DNA of 64,000 nucleotides from Scilla litardierei (lineage: Eukaryota > Streptophyta > Magnoliopsida > Asparagales > Asparagaceae): assembly GCA_030789695.1 (NCBI GenBank), contig CM061132.1:32512418-32576417 (forward strand), given 5' to 3'. The notes under the pieces were generated by a model that was not told where the DNA came from, did not search any database, and saw nothing but the letters and a program-made list of their open reading frames with translations. This document shows positions 33,841-44,748 of this stretch, piece by piece. Position numbers and translations under genes: made by a program. Position 1 is the first letter of the stretch; every line of letters begins with the position of its first letter.

Positions 33841-33959
33841 CACGTGCGCGCACGGGGGGGGCGCTGCAGGCGGCGGGGCCCGTTCGCCGCTGCTGGCGAT
33901 GGCGGGAGGGCCCACCGCGGCAGGCGACGGCGGGTGCCGAAGCTACTGGCGACGGATGC

Positions 33960-34390
33960 CGCCGTTGTTGGCGACGGGGATAGCGTGCCGCCGCTCAGCG
34001 CGGCGGGGGTGGCCGCCGCTTCGGGCGGCAGATCCGCCCGTCGCTCAGAGCGGCGGGGGGCCGCCGCTTCGGGCGGCGGTTCCGCACGCCGCTCAGAGCG
34101 GCGGGGGGGGGGGGGGGCGCCGCTTCTGGCGGCAGTTCCGCCCGCCGCTTCGGGCGGCGGGGCGGCCTGCCGCTTCGGGCGGCGGTTCCGCCCGCCGTTC
34201 GCGTGGCGGGGGCCGCCGCTTCAGGCGGCTGTTCCGCCCGCCGCTTCGAGCGGCGGGGCTGGCCGCCGCTTCTGGCGGCGGTTTCGCCCGCCGCTTCGAG
34301 CGGTGGGGGGGGCCACCGCTTCTGGCGACGGTTCCGCCCGTCGTTTCGAGCGGCGGGGGGGTGCCGCCGCTTCAGGCGGCGGCGACGTCG
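33960..34390. repeat. GC-rich minisatellite in the LARD leader
   Basis: Many copies of CCGCCGCTTCGGGCGGCGG alternate with TTCCGCCCGCCG; each unit is a dyad that can fold on itself. Long open frames in several phases (33809-34455) are a result of the repeat and not evidence of a gene. Confidence 0.88.
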
Positions 34391-34775
34391 TGAATCGGGG
34401 GGGTTCGCGTGGCGGCTTCCGGCCGCGTGACGAAGGAGAATCCCCTAGGGTTTAATGGTTTTTGGGGAAGAAGATGATAAAAATCTATTTTTGATCTTCA
34501 AAACGACGTTTTTTATCGAAAAAGGTGTTTTTAACAATAAAACGGCGATTTTGCATTAAACAATTGATTTAGCATGCAGATCTAGGTAAAAACATTAGAT
34601 CTATACTAATCAAGATATCGATCCAAGTATTTGGATGTAAACATATGCGCATACGGATTTAGATCTAGGGAAAAGAATTACCTCTAAATCCTACCCGCCG
34701 GATCTAGCGACGTTCGGTGAAGGAAGCCCGTTCGCATCGCGTTCGTCCGTCGGCAGGGGTTCGGCTCAGCCTCGA

Positions 34776-34792
34776 GCGTGCTGATAACGTGT
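34776..34792 (-). promoter_or_regulatory. Primer-site-like motif of the LARD-like element
   Basis: The minus strand continues directly from the LTR into ACACGTTATCAGCACGC. The core GTTATCAGCACG is familiar from the same position in plant copia-type elements; the tRNA it would pair with is not certain. Confidence 0.6.
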
Positions 34793-34901
34793 TGTAAACT
34801 TGGCGGCTATGGAATACATAGCCCTGTATTTATAACAATAGGGTTAAATAATGGGTGGATACCCACTAACGGGTTGGGCCTCCAAAAGCCCGTTTATAAC
34901 A
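34793..34901 (-). repeat. 5' LTR of the LARD-like element (109 bp)
   Basis: Same length as the left LTR; differences lie mostly in the middle (GAGTGAATATCC against GGGTGGATACCC). Confidence 0.88.
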
Positions 34902-35159
34902 AACAGTTATTTTTTTAAATATTTGTAGTCACGTCAATCTTGTATTATTTTGATACTCACATAGCTGGAAAAAATTCTACGTCGACAGTTTGATTTTTGG
35001 GTTTTTCGCATATCTATCTCTTAAACCTTGCATATTTTGATATTTATCCCTTAAATATATGTATCAAGTCTCTTAAATCGTAAACTTTTAACCTTAATAG
35101 TCACTCTCTCTAACTTCCTGTTAAAATCTAACGGAAATGGGAATATTCTGTTGGGTTAA

Positions 35160-35425
35160 GAGGCTTACGAGCTTTTCTTTGGAGGGGGGGTCTGGGTTTT
35201 CTGGGGGAGGAGGTGCCGCCTCCTCTCATGTGTATTCGGGAGGAGCCTCCTCCTCCCCGCGCATCCTCCCTGGGTGTCTGGGGGGAGGTGCCTCCTCCCC
35301 CTCCTCCTCATCTGAGGAGGGGGAGGCGGCGACATGGGTGTACGGGGGAGGAGGAGCCTCCTCCTCCCTTGGTGTGTTCGGGGAGGAGGAGGCCTCCTCC
35401 TTCCCGGCTTTTTTTGGGGGGGGGA
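35160..35425. repeat. GGAGGAGG/CCTCCTCC dyad minisatellite
   Basis: About five units of roughly 50-60 bp, each centred on a self-complementary block such as GGAGGAGGAGCCTCCTCCTC. It lies in a 670-bp spacer (34902-35570) that is otherwise AT-rich and without a gene. Open frames here are repeat artefacts. Confidence 0.85.
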
Positions 35426-35570
35426 GAGGGTTAATGGTTAATTAAAGTTTATTTCTTAATAATTAACTGTAATCATTATTTAATCGTTAATTAATGTAAT
35501 TTCAGTTAACTTTTTAACAGAATACAGGATGGATAGACTATTAAGGTTAACGTATACTATTTGAGGGATG

Positions 35571-38500
35571 TGTCACGCCCCGCTTCCCATTATTCACGGG
35601 AGCGAGGGCGTGAGCGGGTCCGCATGTGCAAGTAAGGAGGATGTACTTTTGATTTTCTTTCCTCCTTGACTTAACACAATAAGCGTCTATGGGAAAACTT
35701 TGCAGGTACTTGCATGCATACTCAAAAACAGCACAGATAAGCAAAAAAATATGTTCATTATTACAACATCAACATCTCAAACTGAATTACAACAAAGAAG
35801 GAAAAGAAGAGTGGGTCTTATGACCCATACAACAAAAGTAAAAAAATACAATGGTGGTTTACAGATTCAACAACTCCTGGTCCTCTGGCTCAGCTATCTC
35901 TATTAAGTCCTCCTGGTAACCTTGCTGATGATCTGACATACATTCCAAAAACAACGATTGTATGTCAGCAAGGGTCTGCAAGTGAAAGTGAGAAACCCAA
36001 GGCAAAGTGTACGAATGGAAATAAATTATGAAGCATTAATGATTTTAAACAAGGTCTTAGCATAGTTTAAACAAGGCCACTTAAAAATAGGGCGAAGTAA
36101 GGAACTACTAGCATGGTAATTATACAGCATTTTAAAAGTAAAGTAATGAGCATTACAATCATATGGCATGGCAGGAAAGTAAAGATGGTGCAAGAAAAGT
36201 AAACGTCGCATGGAAATGGCCGTAGTGTGTGCTACCGGCTACAAGACAAGACAAGACCGTGTGTATCACGAAGAGTTCACGCCTTTTGGCTAGAGGGGGA
36301 TCAAACCCTCTAAACCGAGTGGACACGCTCAACCCTACCCCACCCAAGTGCACAAGACAAGTCCGTACAAGGGATCACTCACCTGCTAGATGAGTGCCCT
36401 ATTGCTCGCAGGCTATCTGTACAATGGATCACTCTCTCTGTCTTGGAGAGTGCCCTATTGCCCGCAGGTTGTCTATCCGTACAAGGGATCACTCTCCCTG
36501 TCTTGGAGAGTGCCCCCCGCAGGTTGTGTATCCGTACAAGGGATCATTCTCTCTGTCGTGGAGAGTGCCCTATTGCCCGCAGGCTGTGTATACGTACAAG
36601 AGATCACTCTCTGTCTTGGAGAGTGCCCTATTGCCCGCAAGCCGTGGATTACAATCAAATGTGTTCAAAGTAGTTCAAGAGTTTCATGTCATTACAAGGC
36701 ATCGTCAATTTTCAATTAATCGATGTTTACACACACGCACACATGCATTATCGATTTACTTAATAGGGCCCACACACACACGCACAGAAAATGCAATTAA
36801 ACACTAATACTTCAATAATTTATATAAAATCGCACACTTGCCTGATTTGACAATTTCGGGTGTCCAGGTAGTTGAAAAGGGAAACCTGTGTGCGAATATA
36901 CCGTGGAGCATCTGGTCATGTCAATTTCAGCATTTATCCTGAATTACCACATCCTAAAACAATTTAAACAACGAATTTAAAAGGGTTGTTTATTAAACAT
37001 GCTGCAATCAACTATTTTTCGTTATTTATTCTTGAATATTAAACATGTGATATTTTATGTCAATGTGTCACATTTTCAGCCTAGAACATCATGGTATTTT
37101 TAATGCACGTCATTTCACGGGTAAATTTCACGTTATTCAACTTTAAGTGAAAAAGATAATTTTAACCCTAACCTTCAAAAATTCATTACAATTTGTACAC
37201 TTGCATGATTTGAGCATTCTTGGTGTCGTTGGGTTCGTCTCGACGAGCACTATGCTACGGTGAGATCGGTTCTCTAGTTTGATTAGACATATAACAGAAT
37301 TAGGTCCTTTACGACATATCAAATGTTTAAAATAATCCCTACGACGTCTAATAATATGATTTTATTAAGTTCTCTATCCTAGGGTATGGGTTATAGCATG
37401 TTAAGAGATAGATCTAATAACAGTTGTCGTAGAGAAGGGTCGAGACACAGCGGGGTGTAACGACGACGAGTACGTCCTCAAACAGCGACGCGCTCAGAGA
37501 GTTGCTGCGGTAATGAGATGTTGGAGCAGACTGCGGCGATTGTGGGTCGCCGGGGGTCTGCAGTCGACAGGGGCTGCCTGCAGTCGACCGGAGGATCGTC
37601 GACGGTATGGTGGAGTTGCGGGCTGGGCTTTTGAGCAGCCGAGGGAGTGCTGCGGAAGTAACGAAGAGGGGAAGAGGTGGCGGCCTGTCGGGGTTCTAGG
37701 TAGCGAGGAGAGGGGGAGATGGAAGGTTGCACGCGGAGGGATGATGGCCGGAGATGGGGTGTTTGTGCGGCAGCTGTAGGGAGAGGCGCACGGGCCTAGG
37801 GTGTTCGAAAAGTGGCTCGCGACGGTTGCAATGGCTGGCAGAGGCGGCGCGGGTCTGTGACGGGTGGGGGTGGCTACCGGTGAGAGGAGGTGGCCGCAAA
37901 AAATTGACAGGAGGGTGAGCTTGTAGGGGAGAGGGAATCTGTGTGGACTGGGAATGGCCTTGGGTGGCGACTGAGTTGCGCGTGGAGGAGATGATGGCCG
38001 CGGGCTGGGTTTGTGGTAGGCGGCCCGGGAAGAGGGGTGGTCTTTAGGGTCATCGGGGTGAAGGTCTAGTGGCTGAGAGATGGGTTGCGGCTGAGTTGAG
38101 AGGGAGAGAGAGCTAGGGGGTTTAAACATATGTAGGGCTGGTTCCTCTTGGTTTTTTTAATACTAGGTATTAATTGTATAGGCTGGGTGCGGCTGAGAAT
38201 AGGGGAAAGGCTCTCGGGTTTCTTGTGGGTTTGTGTAGGGTTTTAAAGAGGGGAGGGGATCCACGTGAAGCCCTAGGTTCTCTTGTGTAGAGTTTTATAA
38301 TATAACGTGAGGGCATGGGTTCTCCCTGGGTTCTAGTCTAGAGATAGGTTTTGTTTTAGGTTTTATTTTGTTTGGGTTATAATATTGAGGGGTTGAGTTG
38401 AGGGTTCCTAGGTTTTCTTTGTGTTAGGTTGCTTTCAGGTTTGCAATAGGGTTAGGGTTTACAACAAAAATGGCAGGGTTTGATTAGATAAGAAAGATTT

Positions 38501-38813
38501 AAGGGTTAGGAGAAAAAAGGAAGGGACAAGGAGATAAATTGTAGTTAAGGGTGGGATAATTAGTTAATTAAAAAGAAATAGAAAGTCTCCCATATCTAAA
38601 ATAGAAGTAGTTTGAATTTCAAATTTTAATGAAAGAAATATAATGATAGTTTTAAAATAGTAGTTATAGCTAATACTTTTTTAGGTGTGTAGCTAATACG
38701 AGTATGTAGTACGATTACATAATACGTATTCGCATTAATTACGGGTACGTGAAAAAAGTACCACCAGGGATAGGGTATGAAATAAACGTATCATCGAAAT
38801 ACCGGTCGTTACA
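35571..38813 (+). mobile_element. F0: solo-LTR-like element (3.24 kb), TG...CA, 5-bp target duplication
   Basis: Begins TGTCACGCCCCGCTTCCC, ends GGTCGTTACA and is flanked by GGATG on both sides (35566-35570 and 38814-38818). Only one copy of each end is present, so it looks like a single long LTR left after recombination. Long LTRs with TGTCACGCCCC-type starts are common in plant Tekay/Del chromoviruses; that assignment is inferred. It has no gag or pol. Confidence 0.72.
36362..36650. repeat. Five tandem 54-60 bp units with internal hairpins, inside F0
   Basis: Units start GTACAAGGGATCACTC and end TGCCCTATTGCCCGCAGG. Each contains an inverted repeat: CACTCTC with GAGAGTG in later units and CACTC with GAGTG in the first. 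The spacers between units are not unique, so this is not a CRISPR array. Confidence 0.85.
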
Positions 38814-38818
38814 GGATG

Positions 38819-39406
38819 TGAGCAAATACGAATTTTTATGAGACAGATATCAAACTATGCTAGATTTAAGGGATATATATGTTAAAAATCATTGATTTTT
38901 TAGTTATGCAAAATTATTTTTATTGTATTGATATTTTAGTGTGGTATTTACAAAAAAAATACCCTAATATTTAGGGCCTCTTTCAGCTTAACACCATGAT
39001 CGTTTAAGTTGTTAATATTTAAACCCGAACGTTAGTGGGCGGGTTAAACATGAGACCTTTTTATACGTTGTCGTCTATCTGAGAGCACACATGAAGATTA
39101 GTGGACAAATTTACCCATCTCTCCTTCATAAAGCGCGCCAAATCCTACAACAACTTCCCACCAAAATAAAATCCAACCGAACTCATGTTTTTATTAGGGT
39201 TGAAGAGGTAAACACAATGCATAAGATCTGAAAGTGCGCTCTCATCTCATCAGGTTCTCCCATCTCATAATCTCTTATTTATAAGTTTTTTTCGCCGAAG
39301 TTCAGAAAATTGAAAACTATTTTTGTTTTCATTGAAAAGAAGAAAATGAGTTATGTAGATAGCTTTTACTAGTAGAGCTCGCACTAGAGATGACAGCAGT
39401 GCTGAA
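38819..39406. other. AT-rich spacer before the zf-GRF pseudogene
   Basis: No coding frame, repeat or element end could be supported here. The last 60 bp are in frame with the zf-GRF segment but carry no ATG. Confidence 0.4.
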
Positions 39407-39813
39407 ATGGAAACCGATATAGAGGATTTCAAGATCTGCAATTATGGTTTGCGGACACCGAGGAAGACTTCATGGACCCGATCAAATCCAGGCAGGAGAT
39501 TTTGGAATTGTAGAGCTCGGGAGAATAGATGCTCATTCTTTCTATGGAAGGATCCTCGCACTCGAATGGGCAAGAATGGTGATATTGCATGGATGAGAAT
39601 GAGAGAAGAGTAGGCTGGACATTTCTTCCACTTTGTTGTCAGAGAGGATGTTAATAGAGAGAGAATCGATTGGAAACGGTAATAGGGAAGTTAGAGAGAA
39701 GCACAGTCAAAATTGAGAGCATCCTAACTGAGAACAAATACATTAAATGGAGATTGTTCTCACTCATCGTTCTTGTGTTTCTTATGATATTGTTTAGTAA
39801 TAACAAGATCTAG
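39407..39813 (+). pseudogene. Short zf-GRF zinc-finger protein gene, frameshifted
   Basis: The first 68 codons contain a GRF-type zinc finger: TSWTRSNPGRRFWNC, then CSFFLWKDP. The first metal-ligand pair is CNYG where CxCG is usual, so one Cys is lost. A stop occurs at 39611. In another frame the typical C-terminus follows: a coiled-coil-like NRLETVIGKLERS stretch and a hydrophobic segment (about 39745-39795) ending at 39813. Plant genes of this type are about 100-130 residues with zf-GRF, coiled coil and a membrane segment; their role is not known. One frameshift between the halves and a lost Cys suggest a pseudogene, though a small unrecognised intron is possible. Confidence 0.7.
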
Positions 39814-40254
39814 TAATCTTGTTATGAAAGTGTGTAAGTCATCATGCTTCTGAAACTTGTATCCATGTAGAGATGCTGAAGAAAAAATGTTAAGACATCA
39901 TTTACTTAATTGCCTCGAAATCTCTGTTTTTATAAGATGTGTCATATTCAATGTTTCTCCACACATATTACAAAGGGGTACCCTATTACAAATAGCCATC
40001 AATGTGATTATTGATGACATATTACAAACACATATTCCCATCTTCTATCATCTTTGCCTGAACACATGGCTAGTGCATACTACATGTTCCCATCTTCTAT
40101 CATCCTTGCCTGAACCATATGCAATGAAAATTGATTAAATTGCAAATGAAAATAAAATTATATTGCAAACACATTGTAGCATATAAATGGACTGGAAACA
40201 CACTGCTAGAAACACATTTCACAACATACTGAACTATATTGCACTAAACCCCAT

Positions 40255-40610
40255 ATCATAGTGCACACTGCCTGAGATTGAGCTTGATAAAAACACACCC
40301 ACATCACATGATACATTGCCAGAGCTTCATAAAAAACCACACTGCCAGAAGCCATTTGCATAACATATTGCACAAAACCCACATCACATTGTCACCAGAG
40401 CTTAATAAAAAAACATTGCAAGAGCTTGGAAACACATTACCAGAGCTGAAAATATAATTCACATTGCACACTTCCTGAGATTGAGCTTGATAAAAACCAA
40501 CCCACATCACATCACATTGCCAGATCTTCATACAAAACCACACTGCCAGAAACCATTTGCTATACCATATTGCACAAACATTACATTGCCCGAGCTAATT
40601 GAAATGGAAA
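40255..40610. repeat. Direct duplication with a period of about 200 bp
   Basis: Segments beginning CCTGAGATTGAGCTTGATAA (40271 and 40473) and containing CACACTGCCAGAA are repeated; the motif ACATTGCCAGAGCTT recurs through 40300-41220. No coding potential is seen. Confidence 0.75.
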
Positions 40611-40882
40611 CACATTGCCCTGACCAGGAAACATCACATGACCAGAGCTTGATAAAGCATGTTTATACAATAGCGAAGAGATGCAGAACAATTTAAAGCA
40701 TTGTGATACATTATGATAAAGCATGCTGAACTGAAACACATAAACACATATATTAACATGTTGATAAAGCATTATGATAAATTTATTCAGCTTCAGAACT
40801 GATACAACATGCTGAATGACGCAATTTATGTTGAATTCAAATCACCCACATGAAAAACCATAAAGGGTTGAGAATAAAAGCA

Positions 40883-40966
40883 TATATATAATATATATGT
40901 ATGTATATATATATATATATGTGTATGTATATATATATGTATATATATATGTGTGTATGTATGTAT

Positions 40967-40997
<31 letters not shown>

Positions 40998-40999
40998 AT
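40883..40999. repeat. (TA)n / (GTAT)n / (CA)n microsatellite
   Basis: A compound simple repeat of AT, GTAT and AC dinucleotide runs. Confidence 0.95.
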
Positions 41000-41267
41000 T
41001 GTCTGTTGAATACAATATCACCCACATGAAGCATATAGTTATGTTGAATTTAACAAACTGTATAACATAATGCACAAAACCCACATCATATTACCAGAGC
41101 TTAATAAAAAACCAATTGCATAACAAACTGTAATACAATTGCATAACAAAATGAAACTAAAAAGCAATTGCATAACAAAACCCACATCACATTGCAGCCC
41201 AGAAATGGATACTCATAAGCATTGAACTGGAAACACAATGCCAGAGCATGATAAAGCTGTTTATACA

Positions 41268-42991
41268 TGACGCACCCGAAACCTACACCTAGATTCCACC
41301 TGGCGGTGTCACGATCGCCAGGCGTGGTACGGCCCCTAGGCTTCAATTCCAGGCTCAATCCGCAAGCGGATGGTGTTGAGTTATAGTATAAATGATATCG
41401 AATCCCACAGGGACGGTGATAGTGTATATGGATTCTCTGTTTACTTCTAAATCTCGAAGTGAGATAGCTATCGAGTTGAAAGAGTTGTTTGGGGTGTTGT
41501 TGTTTTACTAATAAAAAGGACTAGGGCATTAGGGATAACCACTAAGATCGTCGGAGGTCGACGTTAGAATAGAATCCTCACGTTGCATTAGGGTTAGGGG
41601 ATAAATCTCACAATTTGCACCGCTCTCGTGGGTTAGAATTGTGAGGTATTTCGGTAGCTCTCGTTGATGCAATGGCGGTAGCCGTCAACATAGCGGTATA
41701 GTTCGTCGAAGGATCCCCTCAAGGCATGAGCCGGGCATGGTCACGAGTCTTGGTTGGATCCACTGATTTCCCTATTCGGATCCCATAGATTAAGCACATT
41801 ATTCCACAGACCGTGGGCATGATCTCAGTACGGGTTATCTAGGGATTCGGTAGGATCGACCGAAATACTTCCCTAAATCCCTAATTCAATATGGAGATTC
41901 AGATCTACATCTTCCCCCTAGGATCTTATGACTAACCCATCAACCCTAGAGAGATCTACTCACACATGACACTATTCACGAATAAAAACATCATTTTTAG
42001 ATATGAAGACATCATAGCAATCAAAAGAATAAAAGTAGAAGACTTACAACGGGAGATAGATAAGAATTGCAATTTATAGATCTAAGAAAAATTCCATATT
42101 TCCAAGCACAAGAGCAATCGAGAACAAAAGTCCCAATCTGAACGTTTAGATCCAATCTCTTTTAACAAAAATTAATCTAAAAACTAACTCTCCAAAATCG
42201 CCTAAGCTCCGCTCTCAAAAACTATTAAAAAACTCTCCAAAACGAGTCGTCTCCCTCGTTGTCACGAGCTCCCAGCCTTCAGTCCCCAAGATCGTGCAAG
42301 TGACAGCTTCAGTGAATCTTTCCAAAAATGGCCCTGGCATCGCCGACCGAGTAGGCTGCTCGGTCGAGTAGTGTGTTGCTCGGTCCACTGCTCGGACCAA
42401 GCAGCTGAACTGCTCGACCGAGCTTGACAGGGAATCGAAATTCTCTAGAATCCTCGCTCTGCCTGCACGGGCCGAGTCAGCTTAGCTCGGTCCGAGCAGA
42501 GGCTGACTCGGTCACAGAAGATCGGCATGGGCCGTGCGCTGGAATTGCTTCATCTTTGAAATTTGACGATGCTCGACCGAGAAGACGAACTGCTCGGTCC
42601 GAGCCATCCACGTATCTGCCCCTTTCTTGCATTTGAAGCTGCTCGATCCGAGCATCTGAACTGCTCGACCGAGCAGTCTGGAAAACATTCTCCAGGAGCT
42701 GCTGAAGGCTCCTCTCTTTCCTCTGCTCTATCTCTTCTCCTCCAATGGCTCCAAAGGTGTGGAAAACTCCTACAGGGCTCCACCAATGAGCTCACAGGCA
42801 TGTCGGATGTGTCCATACCCAAGTGGGGTCCCAGATCGCTCCAAAATCCCTGAAAACTCATAAAACACTACGAAACTCGAATATAACGTCAGAAACGTGA
42901 TATCGTAGTAAAATGTGGGATTTGGATGCGAAAATGATATGGAATGCAATGAAATGATGATATGAAAATAGTGAAAAATATGGACACATCA
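41268..42991 (-). repeat. 3' LTR of element D (about 1.72 kb)
   Basis: On the minus strand it starts TGATGTGTCC after a purine tract AAGCTTGGGATTT, and ends GGGTGCGTCA. Near the end is the segment GGGATTCGATATC, similar to the matching place in the LTRs of E and Ath-1. A palindrome cluster lies at 42340-42685. The partner LTR is not visible. Confidence 0.65.
42340..42685. repeat. GCTCGG/CCGAGC palindrome cluster in the D LTR
   Basis: About ten dyads of the forms GCTCGGTCCGAGC and GCTCGACCGAGC, several with longer arms (for example ACTGCTCG pairing with CGAGCAGT). The density is far above what the surrounding sequence would give. Confidence 0.88.
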
Positions 42992-44748
42992 AAATCCCAA
43001 GCTTACCTTTTACTCGTCCTCGAGGAAGACGAATAATCGGTACGCCGGGAGGAAAACAAAAAGGAAATATGAAATAAAAATAAAAAGAGAATAGAATAGA
43101 AGGGAGAGGAGGATGCTAAGGATGTTCAGTCAGATCTCTTGCCTAAATAGTAAATCATGATGCTCTGAATAATAAACATACATGCTACTGGCAATTTCTA
43201 GTTTTACAAATCATATGACTAGCATGCAATACAGACAAAAGATAGGGATCTACTGAAATAACACCGTCAATTCATATCAATCTCATGCAATCCCTAGAGT
43301 CTAGTATAAAAAAGTTGGCAATGCCCTTTTCAATCACAGATACACAAGGAGCATATAGAAATCACACAACATGCAATAGAGAATAGAAAAAGTCATGCCA
43401 TTTAGTTGGTCATTTCGATTCATGAAAAGTCTTCAAAAACTAAAGCATTTCGTAAAGTTTAGGTATTATTAAATCTCCCCGTTATGCACTGTCTCCACTC
43501 TACTGTCATGCTCACTCATGTGATCAGTTGGTTTACCCCCCAAGCTTAGTTTGAGGCGTCGCATCTAGGAATATGATATGAAATTTTTCTTTTTCTTCCC
43601 AGTATAAGTGATAGCTTCCAACGAAAAGATACAAAACAATATTTATTCATTTTCTTTCTTTTTCTTTTCTTTTTCATATATGAATATATGCACTATATTT
43701 TTTTTCTTTTTATTCTTCTTCTTTGTTTTCTTTCTTTCCATTTTTTTCATTTAAAAGCTATACTTTTTCTTTTTGGGTTTGGGAAGTGAGATGCGGTAAA
43801 GATAGCTGTGGGGTGTAACAAGCTGATATGTAGAGAAATATATAGATATGTGGAGAAAGAAAATAGTATATCTCTCGGTTCACTCATAAGAGGGTGCACA
43901 ACGGTTTGATAAAATAATACCCTAACTAAACTCATAAATAGCATGGATATTTTCATTCCTCTAGATGAATACTGAAAGAGACATGCAGTAATAAGCACAA
44001 TAGCAGCATGCATGCAATCAGAAGTGAATAAGATAAAAACAGATGCTCCAAGTGTTCTAGTGATGCATGAACCTAGGTGCATTACCCAACATAGTGAATA
44101 CTAGATTAAGTTCAATGCAATTGATTTTCAATTCGTTTCAAGTATTAAATCAGATAGATCAGCAAAAGAAACGCACACATATAGATAATAAAACTGAATT
44201 TTACCCTAATAGCATGTCATCAAAAGTGAGCATCGTAAAAGAATAATAAGGCTATGAGAAATATCATCACGCGGACCATCCTTAGCAAATAAAGAGAAAA
44301 AGGCGGAGAAAATAAGAAAATAAAGAAGAAAAAGATGCATGCATGGTGAAAATAGAAAATATGATGCAAAATAAGAAAATGAGAAAAAAGGAAACAACGT
44401 GGAAAAGTGGTGAAAACGTAAAATAAAAACTGAAATAAGGGAAGAAAATGTAAAAGAAAAAATCAAAAATAAAGCGGTAGCGCTCATCACCCAAGCTAAA
44501 CCTAGCAGTGTCTGCACTGCTAAGAAAACGCTGGTAAGTGGGAGATGATACTAAAAGGGGCGGGGTGGGCGGGGTCGGAAATAAAAATAAAAACTGTGCA
44601 GAAAGAAACTAAAATATGACATGAAGCAATGCTAAATGAAGATGTGATGCATGAGTGGCTCCTCCCCTAAGCTATGCAAGTGTAGGGTCCCAAACAGACA
44701 GATGGGCTCAATATAAGTAGGGGGAGGAAAAAACTGGTATGGACGACA
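42992..44748 (-). other. 3' noncoding region of element D
   Basis: AT-rich with homopyrimidine/homopurine runs. On the minus strand, variants of AGCTTGGGGG recur (about 42996, 43545 and 44672), as also seen twice in element E. A short AGGA hairpin (CTCG with CGAG) lies at 43013-43024. No gene is seen. Confidence 0.6.

Larger units (their letters stand above)
29093..34901 (-). mobile_element. LARD-like noncoding LTR element with tiny LTRs (5.8 kb)
   Basis: Two 109-bp LTRs (TGTTATAAAC...GTTTACA on the minus strand) differ at 6 positions by eye, about 94 percent identity. Beside the right LTR is GTTATCAGCACG, a motif I associate with the primer-site region of plant copia-type elements, and beside the left LTR a purine tract GGATAAGGGGAAG, so the element runs on the minus strand. 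The 5.6-kb interior has no recognisable gag or pol; it holds several tandem arrays. Flanking 5-mers do not match exactly, although AACAG occurs near both ends. It is non-autonomous. Confidence 0.82.

Noticed and set aside
33809..34455. Two overlapping plus-strand open frames of about 200 codons
   Set aside because: They are translations of a GC-rich minisatellite; frames in all phases are open and the products are simple Ala/Gly/Arg repeats.
29093..34901. A decayed copia pol inside the LARD-like element
   Set aside because: Some minus-strand stretches loosely recall copia pol, but no catalytic motif could be identified, so the element is left as noncoding.
36362..36650. Regularly spaced repeats resembling a CRISPR array
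   Set aside because: The whole 54-60 bp unit is repeated, so there are no unique spacers, and the context is plant nuclear DNA.
37478..38129. 211-codon minus-strand frame within F0
   Set aside because: Pro/Ser/His-rich translation of purine-rich plus-strand sequence within an LTR-like element, with no domain.
40883..41034. Tyr/Ile/Val-rich minus-strand frames
   Set aside because: They are translations of a TA/CA microsatellite.
44206..44517. Hydrophobic 103-codon minus-strand frame that could suggest a membrane protein
   Set aside because: It is Phe/Ser/Leu-rich because of a pyrimidine-rich strand in a noncoding region; there is no homology or conserved counterpart in E.
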